Positions 24,618 through 38,015 of a stretch of 64,000 bases of DNA are shown one piece after another. Below the pieces are notes generated by a model that had not been told where the DNA came from, did no database searches, and saw only the letters and a program-made list of their open reading frames with translations. The translations under genes and the position numbers were made by a program. Each line of letters begins with the position of its first letter. Position 1 is the first letter of the stretch. Source of the DNA: Cyclina sinensis (Eukaryota; Mollusca; Bivalvia; Venerida; Veneridae); contig JAAONU010000016.1 of NCBI GenBank assembly GCA_012932295.1, positions 18,257,530 through 18,321,529 on the forward strand, given 5' to 3'.

Positions 24618-25215
24618 TGTAGTAACCTGGCCTTTGAGGTCAATTTGGGACACCCATCCAAGTACTAACAGGGCTTTAATTTACAGGGAATGGACACTCC
24701 TTATCTATCGAATGAATAACCAAAATATGGTGTCGTGAGTTCACCTGTATATCCTGTAACGGAAAATTGATCGATAACTTAGCAAACGTTCCAGACACTC
24801 CAACCATGTCGCTAAAGAGCTAGCCCCACAGCGAGGCTGTTGGAAATGCCTTTTATACCTGGTGTCCACTACACTCCTCCCCTCTTTAACCTTTAGGAGC
24901 TGGGCATCTACTGTACAGTTCCCTACAGAGACCCCATTCCGCTCCAACTGTGCAAGGGACTCAATTCCCACTGCACTCCCAGTGCACACAGGCACTAACC
25001 AAGGTAAAGAGCCGGCGAAGATTCGTGGAATTACCGCTGCCACCAATGTAGTAACCTGGCCTATGAGGTCAATTTGGGACACCCATCCAAGTACTAACCA
25101 TGGATAACGTTGCTTAACTTAGCAAACGTTCCAGACACTCCAACCATGTCGCTAAAGAGCTAGCCCCACAGCGAGGCTGTTGGAAATGCCTATTATACCT
25201 GGTGTCCACTACAGA
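24618..25215 (-). repeat. Duplicated 5S-rRNA-like repeat (SINE-like)
   Basis: Read on minus, 25125-25075 gives gctaagttaagcaacgtta and then ggttagtacttggatgggtg, which are the box A and box C parts of a 5S rRNA internal promoter. The surrounding 165 bp (25048-25213) recurs at 24618-24872 in two pieces: the ggtcaatttgggacacccat part at 24639-24665 and the cagacactccaaccatgtcg part from 24791. A roughly 105-bp unrelated stretch sits between the pieces, so the left copy has lost or replaced its 5S box A. Not a functional 5S gene: the 3' third and terminator are missing. Best read as a 5S-derived SINE or a composite element with two copies. Confidence 0.6.
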
Positions 25216-25929
25216 CTTGTTGACTAATAGCACTCCAACACGGGATGGTCACAATCATTGATCAGAAATCATAGATACCCCTGGTTCTTTTTCATGCACA
25301 GCATACAGCACTGATATTCTGGACATCCAAAAAACAATATTAGGAATATATGTGAAATTGTAGGGGAATGAACTGGTGACCACTGGATAACTAGTCCAAC
25401 ATGTAGTCTCATTTACAAGCCTTTTGGGCAAGAATATTCATTTGGACATTTATAATGTACCTGAAAAATTTCATTTGTAGTGCTAATCGTAGTATAAATC
25501 AAATTTCAGAAAAATGAAAAATAAGAATCCCTTGCTTCCCAAACAGGGAGTATGCCAAACTGACAACAGCAACAAGGCTGAGTTGAAAATGCTGTCATTT
25601 TATTGATACCGATTTAAGCAGACTGTCTCTATCAAAAAATTGTGTTCAGTCTTCTTAACATCAGGATGTTAATTAAACGAATATAAAATGAACAGTTATT
25701 ACATAAATCAAAAGTTACACAACAACTTAGAAGATTTGTTCAAACATGCAAATTTCATCAAATTAAAGAATTTAGAGGATGTTAATTTGAGCTGAGTTTA
25801 GAAAATGCTTTACTGATGAACGTATCATTTGCATTGACTTTGGTTACAGTATTTTGATTATCTTATATATTAAGATGCGTTGGTTTGTGCCCTCGAATAT
25901 TGCCTGCAACACCTATGATCCAAAAGGCA

Positions 25930-27378
25930 GTATGTACAGTACAGCTCCCGCGATATGTACATTTTTCTCTTAAACTCCGCAGACCTTGGGAGGAAAATCG
26001 CGGAGAATCTCTGAGAAACGCCCTAAATCGCGGAGGCGTCGCGGTTAGTGACGGTATTAGCTGTGAAATTGCAGATTATCAATCCTCCGCGATTTGTTTA
26101 TGCATTCAGTTGACTGAAGTGTGTATATGACAAGTGAAATTTTATATTTACTTACTCTTTTTATCTTCATGTTTTAGAATGCCTTATAGTAATATTTCGT
26201 TTCGTCACATGTTTTGACACATTAATTTATTGACAGACACAAGACCATGTGTTGGTCTCATGGCCTATGATCTGTACACGCTTGATACATTGCGTCTCAA
26301 CCACTAATTGGTTCCTAAATATAACTTTTGACCTTTAACATTGAGCGACAGTTATTTTCCGAAAATGATATTCACCTCACTTTAAAAGCTTCAGACACCA
26401 CATGCTTTCAAAAGCGTGAATTACAGTCATGTAGCATGCTTTTCCCGTGATTACATTTTCTTATTAAGATAATTAATATCTTTAACAGATATGTGGATAT
26501 TTTTAAATTTAGGCAATGATGGCTTTGTTGGCTGAACAGAAAGTTTAGTTTCTTTAGAATCGAACATTCAATACCGAATGCGTGAAACGAGGGTAGAAAA
26601 GAAAGACAGCCGATAATGAATAGATTTTCACACCTAGCTGACATCATGTCAACTTTAATTGCTGCAATTTATTTATTTTTAAATCTTTAATCGGTGCTGC
26701 GCAAATAAATTACTAATGATAATCAAACTGCGAAAATAAATAATATATCTAATTTAAAAAGTGAAAATACAAACAAATGCGCTCTTATTCTTTTGTGTAC
26801 GAACGTTCCTATTTGTTTACGAAAAGAATGACAATTCAAAGCAGTTGCGTCAGAAACAGCTGATCTTATTTTCAGAAAATGAGTTGACCGATTTCCGAAG
26901 AACACCTGTTAAACTGCATCTGTATCGTCTCGGTGCTAAGCAAAAAAAATATTAATCGATTTACTAAATAATAACAAGCGTTGAAAAAATCACATAAATT
27001 AATGTATTTGACTGAATTATACCGAACACATAATTGACAGGTGTAAAATGTACAGTTACATTATGGTAATTTCATCACACATCACACATTGCTGACTGTT
27101 TTTGATGAAAGGATTTCAAGTGTATAAATTTTATAATTATTTTTTTCACCTTTAAATGGGAAATAGTTTGTTAAAACTCTGGTGATGAAACACAAGAATA
27201 TTCGCGGAGAATCTCCGCGGAAATGCTCCAACACTCGGAGAATCGCGGAGATTGTGTGTGAACTTTAATCACGGAGATTCTGAGCGTTTTTTCAACGATT
27301 TTCAGAATTCGCGCTGACCACGATCGCGGAGGAAGCACAAAATGTGTACATATCGCGGGAGTATAAGGGGTGTATACT
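25930..27378. mobile_element. 1.45-kb TIR element with CAG ends and GC-rich subterminal repeats
   Basis: The left end cagtatgtacagtacagctc, ccgcgatatgtacat and the right end (read inverted) cagtatacaccccttatact, cccgcgatatgtacac are inverted matches. Near each end aatcgcggag / ctccgcgatt motifs repeat in both orientations (for example 25994-26000, 26024-26030, 27190-27260), standing out in AT-rich DNA. CAG termini with clustered subterminal motifs suggest hAT, but no 8-bp duplication is evident, and no transposase is present, so it is an old non-autonomous copy. Confidence 0.6.
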
Positions 27379-28534
27379 GGAAACAATTTGTCCATCCTTC
27401 CATCTGTCCGTCCGTCAGATTTTCCTTGTTCGCCCAATAATTTAACAATCCTTTGGCCCACATGGTGTTCAAGTCATGCAATGGCAGTTTCAGTTTTGAG
27501 GTAGTAGGTCAAAGGTAATTGTTACTTTGATCTTTGCCACTAAAAAACATGTAGAATACATAACTAAGCAATGTACTGGCTTACTACCCTCAGATTTGGC
27601 AGGGAGGTTGTCGATGCCCTCCAAATGACCTCTGTTGATTCTGACAAAGCGTTATGCGGGGGTATTCATGCCATGACAGTGGCAGTTCTAGATTTTGCCA
27701 GATTATGTACAATTGTGCTTCCAGGAAAAAACTTCTTAACTAAGAGCTTATGCCTTGGTCTTACATTGTAAGTATTTCCACACATCTGTTAAAAGAAGTA
27801 CACCTTGTTCACAGTGAGTAAAATTACCAATAGCGTTGTAAAGCGAGAGTGTTACCAGTGTAGCAAAAACCATGATAATTTGTGTTTATAAATTTTCTTT
27901 GGATAATTTGAACATTTTCAAAGAGATACCGGTAAATGTTTGCTGCATTTAGATTATTAGAAAATTAGATATGTAAAAATAGTCTTATGACATTGATGCA
28001 AATGAATGCAATCTTGGGTTAAACCTGACCATTCAGTGCCCAAATATATATCCGTTTGGCAATATATAGGGAAAGAAAGGAAAAAAATTCCACTAAAAAG
28101 GTCTTTACAACCCTTGACATGAAGGATATTGCAATTCAGAGGTATTTAACAATATCATGAAGCGGAAAGGATACCTGGACTAGTCCAGCATGTTGCTGCT
28201 GGACCACTTTTCCATTCCAGTAGGGCAATCAATAAAACATAATAGAATTAAATCCAAAGAGATAAAAAAATATATAAAGTTACTAATTGTCATTTGATTG
28301 AAACCTTGCTGGGTTTACTACATACATTTGTACATAGTAGAAGTATTTACCCTAAAATGTGGAAAAAAGATTTTCAACTGACAAAGAATTTGTCTAAAAG
28401 AGACAAAATCAAACAGAAGAAGTAATGAATTATTTCATTTAAACAATATACTCAAGCAAAAAGTCAATGTAGCATGGTAAAAATTTAAGAGGAATGTGTT
28501 CACAGTTAACTGAAGTCTTTGTTTTGTTTTCCAG
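27379..28534. other. Repeat-like stretch and presumed intron before the C2orf42-like coding exons
   Basis: 27390-27560 contains ccatctgtccgtccgtcaga and gtagtaggtcaaaggtaatt, in the style of the tandem-core repeats. 27570-28530 has no recognised feature apart from the pyrimidine tract and acceptor ttgttttccag at 28523-28534. Confidence 0.35.
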
Positions 28535-28541
28535 AGAACTA

Positions 28542-31500
28542 ATGGCAACTAGTCAAGAAAAAATGAAATCCTTGTTTGAGGATTTGGGTAAACCAACATT
28601 ACGTGGTGTGAGGAAATGTCCTAAATGTGGAACATACAATGGTACAAGAGGAATCAGCTGTAAGAATAAGCAGTGTGATGTGGTCTTCAAAGAGAAGGAG
28701 AAAAAGAAAACTAGTAGTTGTGAAGCTGTGAAGATTGTGACTGGTTCTACTGTTCAAGTTTTCTCTGTTAGGTTACGAGACAGAGGACCAGACTACAGGG
28801 GCTTTGTTCAGCTTCCACTGGTTCAAGATCTTGATGGAAATCCTGCCCCTATGGTTGAGGTTTCTATTCTTGCCTCAGCAGCTAGATGCTATGTGGACAG
28901 TTGTCACAGAGCCTCACAGATTGGTGCTTCGGATACATGTCCCCACATAAAAGCTGCAATAGAGTGTAACACAGAGGCTCAGCCCCTCACATTGAAAAAC
29001 TCTGTTCTAAACTCATTACAAGTTAGTAATGAAATCAAACAAGCAATATGGCTGCTTGCAACAGAAACCACTGGACCTCTAGTTCAGCGTGTTTCAAAGA
29101 ATATAATGGTAGTGAAATGTAAGCCAAATCCAAAACAACCTTTAGGATTCTTGCATTTTGCTTTCTTTGAGTCAACTAAGGGTAAAATACAGACCCACAG
29201 GTTTCAGTGTACCTGCAGAGCTTACAAGGTGATTTTATTTATTGACCTTTCTATTTCAGTATGACGGTTTTGTTTTTAACAGTGAATATATCAAGGATTT
29301 CTTTATTCTTTTTGAATTATTACTGCTGCCTGGCAAAGGAAAATCTATGTCATGGAGAACAGGAGTTTGTAGCTAATAATGCTTCTATTCTCTGAATTAT
29401 TTATTTTCCTGGAACTTATTTCTCCCACTAATAGTTAAAATATTGTGATGATTAAGTTTTTTAATCATTTAATAATTTTACATGTAACGAAATGGGAGAT
29501 TCTCTTCCTAGAATATTCAAACCTTGCTTCAGAATGTACAAGTCAGCGTACTGCAGTATACAGAAGTGTGAAAATGATTTAAGAACATTTATTGGTAGGC
29601 CCATGATTTATGTTTTTTTCCTAGGGTGGTTCAAAGACACAGGGAAATGATGATACTTTCAAGAGATGTGTTCACTTTTATGCTTGTGTTTGTGCTTTTG
29701 CCAGTGATGAAAAACTTCAAGAGGAATTTGCTTTCTACCTCGATTTAAATGTTACTTCTCCAACCACCACAAATAGTGACAGTAAGTACATTGTAGTCTC
29801 AATATTCATGCTTATTTCACTTTGCACATTTTTTTATTTTTTTTTATTTCAGATTCAGTTAAATATTTTATAGATATTTTTTAAAATTTAAAATGAATTG
29901 GAGCTTAAATCTTTAGTTGGAAACATGCCATTTCCAAGACATTATCCATCTTTCCTTTGTATTTGTTTATTTTTCAAATTGAATGGGAAACAACCTATTG
30001 AAACCTTAAATTAATTCAGCAATGTGTCTGCTTACTGAGTTCAAACCAGAACTCTAACTGAAAGTGTGGGAGGCAGAAAGTCATACATGTAATAGACTTT
30101 CACCACAGGTGGGACTCAAACAAGTGACCTGGGAATCGGAACCCATGACCACTGCTCCACATTGGCTAGTTTAATATACTATCAAGTATTACCATTTCTT
30201 GTAATTTCCATGCTTAATAGTTGAAATATATGGCTAACTTTATTGGTCAAATGTGGGGAGGTTTTAAGTATTTGTAACACATGAATGATGAAAGTTGACA
30301 TCATGTTTCAGTATTGACAAGTATGAGACTGGTGGAGGAGATACCAACCACTGTGCAAGAACAGCAGCAAGATCAGCTGATCACTGTATGTGAGGTAGAC
30401 TTAAGCGATCAGTCACAAGAGACACTTGAAGTAGTAGTGTCAGAGGAATTGATAGAAACTCCAGCTAAAAAGAAGAGGAAAGAAGAAATTGGTTAGAATT
30501 TATTAGAACATTTTTGCAGTGTTTATTGAAATAGGTTATGTAAATGTACAACAGACATTCAGTATTGACTGTGTACTGATCTAGTGAGAAAAGGGTTTTG
30601 GTTAAATGTAAATCCAGTATGGAGCATACAGTTTACTTATAGTGAGGGGTGGGGGAAGTCTTTTCAATATAGGGGTGTTTTACTTGTGTTCTAAAGTGCC
30701 TTACTAGGTTGGGATATATGTTTTACTTAGAGCATTAAGTTTACTTATAATTCACTTACAGTGATAAGTTTTTGGTTGAGTGATTGGTTGGATCAATTTG
30801 TAGTCACTTTGCTCTAAATTGTTTGTTTACAGTGCAGGCAAGCAGTGCCCTGTTGACTCTTCAAGAAGCAAATATCAAACCTGGTAGAATTCTTACCACT
30901 CCAGGAAAACAGACACCTCACAAAAATTTACAGACAACTGTGTCAAAGAAACCAGGTAACACTTTAACAGTTCGCTCATAGCATCAGGCTAGCAGAAGAG
31001 AAAACAGACTTATAGGAGTTAAGACATTATCACTAAAAAAACATCAAGAGCAGTATCTAATTTCCATGTTTTTTTATAGGTGTTTAAAATTATTAGTTCA
31101 TACTCTTTTGATCTGATAAAGGGGCACTTAAATACTTTGAAAGGTTTATTGCCATTAAAATTCTTATTCTATTAATGTTTGACAGGGTTGTAAATGTTTG
31201 TTCATCATATATAGGTCTGACACAGGCAGTCACTAATACTCAGAAATGTTGCCAGAACTACTGTTAGCTCAAAGTTTTGTCATCAGATTATAAGTTCTGC
31301 TTGTTAAATATAATATTATTGCATAGAAAACAGACTTGTTTATTGTTCGGTTCGGAGGCATTTATTATTTATAGGGCTATGAGCTGAGTACTCGGTAACA
31401 GTGTTCGGAAAACAGATTATTGAAAAAGTGAAGAGTGCAGAACATTATCACGCTTTATTGATCATGGTTTGCCATGACCAAGAAAATGGCTGCTTTCAGT

Positions 31501-34500
31501 GTAAAAAGTAAAAGTAAATATGATATATTAATTTCGATATTACTGTAATTTATTTCAGTGAATCCAAACCAGGTTATAGAGGAGACTGAAGTTATACAAA
31601 CATTCCATTCCTGGTTGGCCAGTGTAACTGAGAGAATTAACCAGACCATGCACTACCAGTTTCCTGGTAATGTTTTGTTCTATTTACAGTTTGTTGTTGT
31701 TGTTGATTTTTTTTTTTACTAGGATTCTACAGGTGCAGTTGATGAATTTGTCTCTGCTGGAACTTTTCTTTTTGAAATGCTAATGTTCCCCCAAGATCCC
31801 CTGATATTAATGGAAGTATGCAAAAAATTCAAAATGATGTACCGTATTTGCCCAGTCTAGTGCCCAGGGCACTTAGAAAATCGATAGAAGTGGGGGGAGT
31901 CATTAAGAGGCAGGAGGCCGGGATTTCACCCTGCTATTTCGAGATCTTCCCGCGGCCACTTTTCTTAAATCAGGCTTTTTTATAACAAACTGGCAGCAAA
32001 TCCCCTGCCTACTTTACATGTATTCCCTCCTACTCAAAAACTTAATGGAACCTCTGGGGACTCTTAAAAAGGGTACATGTGTACTGATATAAAGCTGACT
32101 GTCTAGTTCAGGATGCAAGAAAGGTTTGTTTCATCAAAACCGGAATTTTATTTTGCAAGTCAATAGTAAAGTGTAAGTGCTGTTACAAAACGGAAAATAA
32201 ATTACAATGCAAAAACATGTTTATTTATAAATTTCCTACTGGCAAAAAGGAGCCCCTATTCATTTGCAGGTCATGTGAGGGGTGCTTATAGGGGCATGGG
32301 TGCTAGATGAGGCAAAAAGAGTAAATTGTCTGTGTAACTAACAGACTAAATGAAGATGTAAAAAGAAAACTAATCTGATGTGCTTTGGAATGTATTATTA
32401 AACTGTTGCTATAAAGGATGAATTTATTTTAAAATTGTACTATTTGCAAAAAAAACGTGTAGAACATTTGGTAGTCAGATGAATCTCAAATACTTGTTTT
32501 CAGCTGTACATGTTTTGCAAGGAAATGTTGGTGTTTTTTGTTGTTTTTTTATTTTTTTTTTCCTTTTTGTTTGTGTGTTTGTTTAAGCCTTTCCCTTGCT
32601 CCTTTTTTGGATAAAGAAGTTCTGCCAGACTATTCATTTATAGAAAGTAAATAAATCGAGAAAATTATATGGTTTTCCATACTGTTGTAGTTGTGAAAAG
32701 TAATAATTTTATTATGTTCATTCCAGTAAAACATACAGATATATACCCCACCCAGGAAAGTAAAATAAAGACATTCTAAGGGGTAGGGGAAGTTTTTTTA
32801 ATGTAGGTTTTTTTCTTGTCAAATAAAGTTCTAAAGTGCCTTCCTGGGTTGTAATACATATATGTTTTACTAGAACAGTTCTAAGTGACTCCAAAGCCAG
32901 CTTACCCATTCTTTTTTTTTCACAATATAAAGAAAGCTCTGAATATTACAGGTAATCCAGACCCTCTAGTATTCCATGCCCCCCAGTTCTTCTTTGACTG
33001 TTTACAACAGCGCATATCATCAGGATATAAAAAGAAGAGACTGCCAAACTTCACCACAGCATTTGTAAGAAAGGACGCACTGCCTCTTGGAACATTTACA
33101 AAATACACTTGGCATATCACAAATATACTACATGTGAAACAGATCTTTGACACTCCAGAGGTAAGTTTAGTTAACTATTACTTTACTCTTAAGAATTTTA
33201 TTCATTTTTGTCAAATGTCTTACTTATTTTGAAAGAATGGGTAAAAATGAATACATATCCAAAACTGAATATGTTTAATTACAATTGTTGAGAATATGAT
33301 ATTATATGTTAATAATTCTGCGTAGAATAAAATCTTTAAAATTGGGAAATTTGTCCTTCATTGATAACAAAATATATGAATTTCTTTCTTGTATGGTCAA
33401 CAGTTTCTGTATTTTTTAACCTTCCTGTAACAGATGCCGTTAGAAATAACACGGAACTTTGTAGAAAACAGAGATTCGACCTTTGACCTATATGAAGTTC
33501 CTCGAATTGAAGATGTTGGAGACAAAAGCCAGATGCCTATCAGACCGTTTGAACTGAAGACATTTCTCAAAGTTGGTAAGCTAGAAAGAGATTTTTCCTT
33601 TCTGTTTGCTAATACAACTGTAGTACACAGATTGACACTGAGGTACATGTAGCTCTTTACAATACAGATATTTCAGTTTGAGAATCCCTACCCACAGACC
33701 ATTTATGTATGAAAGTTTGATACTTCTTGTAGAGGTTTTTTAGGAATTAAGAATTGTTTATACTGTAAGATGATTAGGTGAATTGTCAAGACATTAACAA
33801 GATGAAAAGCAACTTGTTAACAACAAGAGCTAGTGTGATTTGATGTCTACAGTATCTTGTTTTGATGAGGTAAAATAATGGTCTTGATATACATAGATTT
33901 GGAAAAATGATGGGTAATGAAATGTTACTGTTGTTTGACTCTTCCAGAGCATTAAACAGCCTTAATACATTTGAAAGATTGATGCCTAACAGCTGCCGTA
34001 ACAATGTTTGATCATTTACCTATTCAGCTCTAACTTTGAAAGAGTACAGTTTTGAGAAACAAAACAAGGAAATATTGAAGCATATTTTGTCAGTGAAATA
34101 GATGTAATAAAAAGAAATGTAGATTTCAACATATATTTAGAAAAAAATGTTGAAACCCCTAAATTTTGAAAAAAGACATGATACATGACATTAAACTCAT
34201 CTCCATTTTTTCTCACTGAAATGAAAGTATGTGTAAAATTTCACATTTGGTCACAACCCAGGAAGTGTTTGGAGGAATTTTAACAAACATTTAAGAAAAG
34301 TTTTGCAGTAAGTGAGATGAGGTCTCGTCAGTTGATCTATTTCCAGATCTCCAGATTGAAGTGTGAATGATTTAACAAGAGTAATTCCCTTACAAATTAT
34401 TCTCAATATATCAAATCTCAGGCTGTTATTTTCTTATTTATCTGAGGCATACACTTGTTGGTTGGCTTATTGGTAAGTATGGCACCAGCATGGTTACACA

Positions 34501-34943
34501 ATTTTAGAGTGCTATGTGGGGGGGAGATACACTCTCTTTCTGTATTGAGTGTTTCCGTTTTTACTGCATATTTTGGCATTTTTGTAGTTTTTATTTAATA
34601 AAAACTGTTTATGGTTGGTCCTACTAAGTTTAAGATGTACACAAATGTTTCTTGTTCTTTTTTAATTCTTAGGATCATATTATGATGTTTTACAAATTGT
34701 TTTTTTAGCAATAAATGGTTTCTGATTATTTCAGGAAATACCCATGCAGATCAAAGAGAGCCTACGCCGTTCATCATAGAGTGGATACCAGACATCCTGC
34801 CTAAGTCCCACATTGGTGAGCTCCGGATAAAGTTTGAGTACGGGCACCAGCGCAACGGACACATAGAACAGAGGAATGTCAGTGTGGCAGAAACGACATC
34901 AGTACAAGCAAACCAGCACTTTCATATGCCTCCAGTTACATGA
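28542..34943 (+). CDS. C2orf42: C2orf42 orthologue, eight coding exons, complete
   Basis: Coding exons: 28542-29228, 29625-29781, 30312-30491, 30833-30955, 31559-31666, 32952-33160, 33434-33575, 34735-34943 (TGA). Every junction is GT-AG and the phases (0,1,1,1,1,0,1) agree; the sum is 1815 nt, 604 residues, against 574 in the human protein as I recall it. The first exon begins at acceptor 28534, and the ATG chosen gives MATSQEKMK. Conserved blocks match the family: [150 protein letters not shown]26, C29, C40 and C45 form a zinc-ribbon-like set. C223-x-C225 and C244-x-H246 form a SWIM-like CxC..CxH set split by an intron. Residues about 280-375 are a variable basic/polar linker with KKKRK. 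Function is unknown in any animal. Confidence 0.95.
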
Positions 34944-35052
34944 ACATTATTAATAGCATCATGACTTGATATATCGACATGTACATACACATACAAGGTG
35001 TACCTTTTGATGTGTTCTTGTAGCTCTTCAGAGGCCCTGTTAAGTCAGAAAA

Positions 35053-35058
35053 AATAAA
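35053..35058 (+). terminator. Candidate polyadenylation signal of the C2orf42-like gene
   Basis: AATAAA lies 110 bp after the stop codon at 34943 and is followed by GT/T-containing sequence. It is the first canonical signal downstream; later ones (for example near 35670 and 37091) could serve longer transcripts. Confidence 0.45.
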
Positions 35059-35059
35059 A

Positions 35060-37849
35060 GCTGTTTAGGAGAGGTTATTGAATATAACATTGCTTATTGA
35101 AGGTGTTTTTATTATTTATTGTGTTGCTAGTACCTTCAATTAACCTTCATCTGTCATTATTGCCTCACATCTTGTCTTTAATTGTTTAGAAATTTATTTA
35201 TTGCTTTGAAGTCTTTTCAGATCTTGCATTTATATTAAGAGCCATTCATCCATCATTTGAATAGTATTCTTTTTGAGAATGTGCAATACATGTCATGAAG
35301 AGAGCAAACTTTTCTACAGGGCTGATAAACTTACAGTTTCAGATTCCACAAATGATAAAAATTCACAGCACTTTGTTGTGGTCCCCAGAAGTTAATTTTT
35401 TGCTATATTACAATAAGGCGTCTAGTTTGTTGGTTCATATATCGTCATTATACAGATCAGAAGTTAGATTGATGTTTACCAGTGTTACTGCAGTAATGTA
35501 TTCTTATGATTTTTTATTTAAATTTATGCAATAAGTTGGTACTTAATTCATCTCTTGTGTTTTAGTTTCTGCCTAAGTAGAATAGCTTTTTACTTTGCAG
35601 CACCAGCTGCATATTGCCTATCTTATTGTAGAATAGTAATTTAGAAGTAATATATGTGTTCGCACTAAGAAATAAAAATCAGATTTTCCATTTCATCAAA
35701 TATACTTGTCCTTTTCAAATAATTTTACAAGAAGTTGTAAAAATAGTCACCATTTTCAAATTATTTTACAAGAAGTTGTAAAAATAGTCACCATTTTCAA
35801 ATAATTTTGGTAGCCATTGGCTTTACCAACATCTGGTAATCCCAACACAGAATACATTGTATATAGGTGAGATAGAAATACTCCGATACCAATTAGACCT
35901 TTTTTGACTGTTTTGTTTTCTCACTAAAACAAATGTGAATCAAGACCAAGAAGAAATATTACAGTCTGTTTCATTTGTATACATGTAGATCAATGGCTGT
36001 CACTGATGAAATAAGAAATAGTTTTATCTATAGTAAGCTGTCATATGAACAATTGTGTAGCAAATTTTGATGACTTGAACAATACAAGACAAAATTGTTC
36101 TCCACTATGAAGTAATGCAGGGGGCAGCAAGGCTTGGTTGTGGCACCGTTCTTAATCACAGCATTTTTAGTGCTTAGTTGCAGGTTAAATCATTATATTG
36201 TTTCAATGACTTTTAATCTTGCAGTGTAAACACACAAAAACTAGATTTGTACCTTGTTTTAGTGTCTGTAAGAATTAAATTTCAGCACCTTTAAATGGAA
36301 TGCAGATATCTTGCCATACTGTAAGGTCTTAAAGAAACATTATTTAATTGTTACCTTTACAACCTAAATACATTTTTTCTTAAATCCTCAGTAGTGGGTA
36401 AATCAGAGACTTCCTGATATGTCTATCAGTCAGAAAGTTGTCTTGAACTATTAAGTGAAGTGAAGACCTATACGTAGTGATTTTGTGCTGTCTCTCAGTT
36501 GGTCATGAAGTGTGTGTTGGTAACTCCTCTCATTTTCATGGATGTTTAAATGGCTGTGTATGTTTTAAGGGCATTATGTTTGATTGAGATTTGAGCACCT
36601 TCCAGTTGGCTGAATTCAACAGAATATTTAATAGCTTCAAGAATGTCTCCAACAAGTAAAAACTGGTTGGTTTTGAATTAAATAGACACTGAATCAAAGG
36701 ACAGAACAACTTATGTAAGTGCACAAGGTTGTATTAAACACTATGATTTTTCACTCAATGCAAACGTATATTGTAGCATTGGTATTTCTTACCTTGAAGT
36801 AAATCTGCATTTTTTTCCAAACTATGGAACAACTGCTTACTCAAAAAGGTAAATGTATCTCTAATACTACTATTTAAATGGGTGGGAAACAAACACCTCA
36901 TAAAATGTCTTTTTTAAATAACATAGACTATCTGTGTAAATATTAGTTAACAAATTTGAGAAACTGATTCATTGTTTGAGTGCTGTTGATTTGTTAAGTA
37001 GTTTTTATTGTACAAGTTGTCTTCCACAAGAAGATTCCTGTATGTCTCATTGTGCTTTGCTCTGTTTTCGTTCTATTTTCTTAATATTAAATAAAAGATT
37101 TGTGTTTCAAGTTGGATTGCTCTTTTTATCTCACATTTTATCTCATTGTAATGGCTTTCTTTCTTTGGAACTACTGGTAATTCTTTTGGACTGATTGGGA
37201 AGTTTTTGCAACTGAAATTTCCCCACAGGATTATTGCTTTCGTTGGTTCAAACCAGTTCTTGCATCTCCAGTGTGGAATGCAGAAAGTAAAAGGGGAACT
37301 CCACTTGCACCTTCTGGCAGATATGTGAGCAGGAGTTCAAGACACTTCATTTAAAGCAGGTACCCTGAAAAGTCTTGTTTTTGAGCTGGACTTGTTAAGA
37401 ATCTGAAATTCTAATATACCTAGTTCAGCTTGTATGTTTACATTTCTCATACCTAATGGCACTGGATGTTTGGTACTCTAAGTTAAAATGAAATTTCATT
37501 TGAAGAGTAACTCTTTAAATAACCAAGTTAAGGTTATAATCTGCATTTATAAAGAGGTCTTAAAGTTCACAGAGATCAACTTTCTGTCTCTAGTTGGCTC
37601 TTGGTATACACTTCTGTTGTCTGTTCAGTTTGACCTTGAACTAGGAGTCAATATACAGTTAGCTAATTATGTCATAGCGCCGATATAATTATTCAAATTT
37701 GTAAAGGTGCTGCCATTATATAATTTAATGCATGAAAACCTTGATCTGCCATTGTAAGCATTCATTTACTTTATCATGGACAATGATGAACAAAGCAGAA
37801 AGGCAGATTTTATACTGGCTCACTAAGCGCTATTAAAGTAAAACAATCT
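35060..37849. other. Probable 3' UTR or intergenic sequence, no gene recognised
   Basis: AT-rich DNA with one short tandem duplication: attttacaagaagttgtaaa.. at 35721 repeats with a period of about 42 bp at 35762. No exon could be supported. Confidence 0.35.
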
Positions 37850-38015
37850 GTCCCCCAACCTTCCCAAAGGTTTTGGAAGCCATTTTCACTTATTCAAGGG
37901 TAATAACAAGGGTAAACGAAAACCCCCAGATGCACAACTTTACTTGCTGATATATATCCCTGTAAAGTTTTGGGTGCAACAGTGTTGGCACATGACACAA
38001 AGGTTTTGGTAGCTT
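37850..38015 (+). repeat. Left part of a repeat split by the 38.0-41.6 kb element
   Basis: Contains cagatgcacaactttacttg, ctgatatatatccctgtaaa and acatgacacaaaggttttgg. The same boxes resume after 41623 (gttgcgcaacttcacttgct, tgatctatatctctgtgaag, gcacacaacacactttttgg), so one tandem-core repeat (period about 170 bp) was interrupted by a later insertion. Confidence 0.6.

Noticed and set aside
25048..25213. A functional 5S rRNA gene
   Set aside because: Only the middle of 5S is present; the 3' part and terminator are missing.
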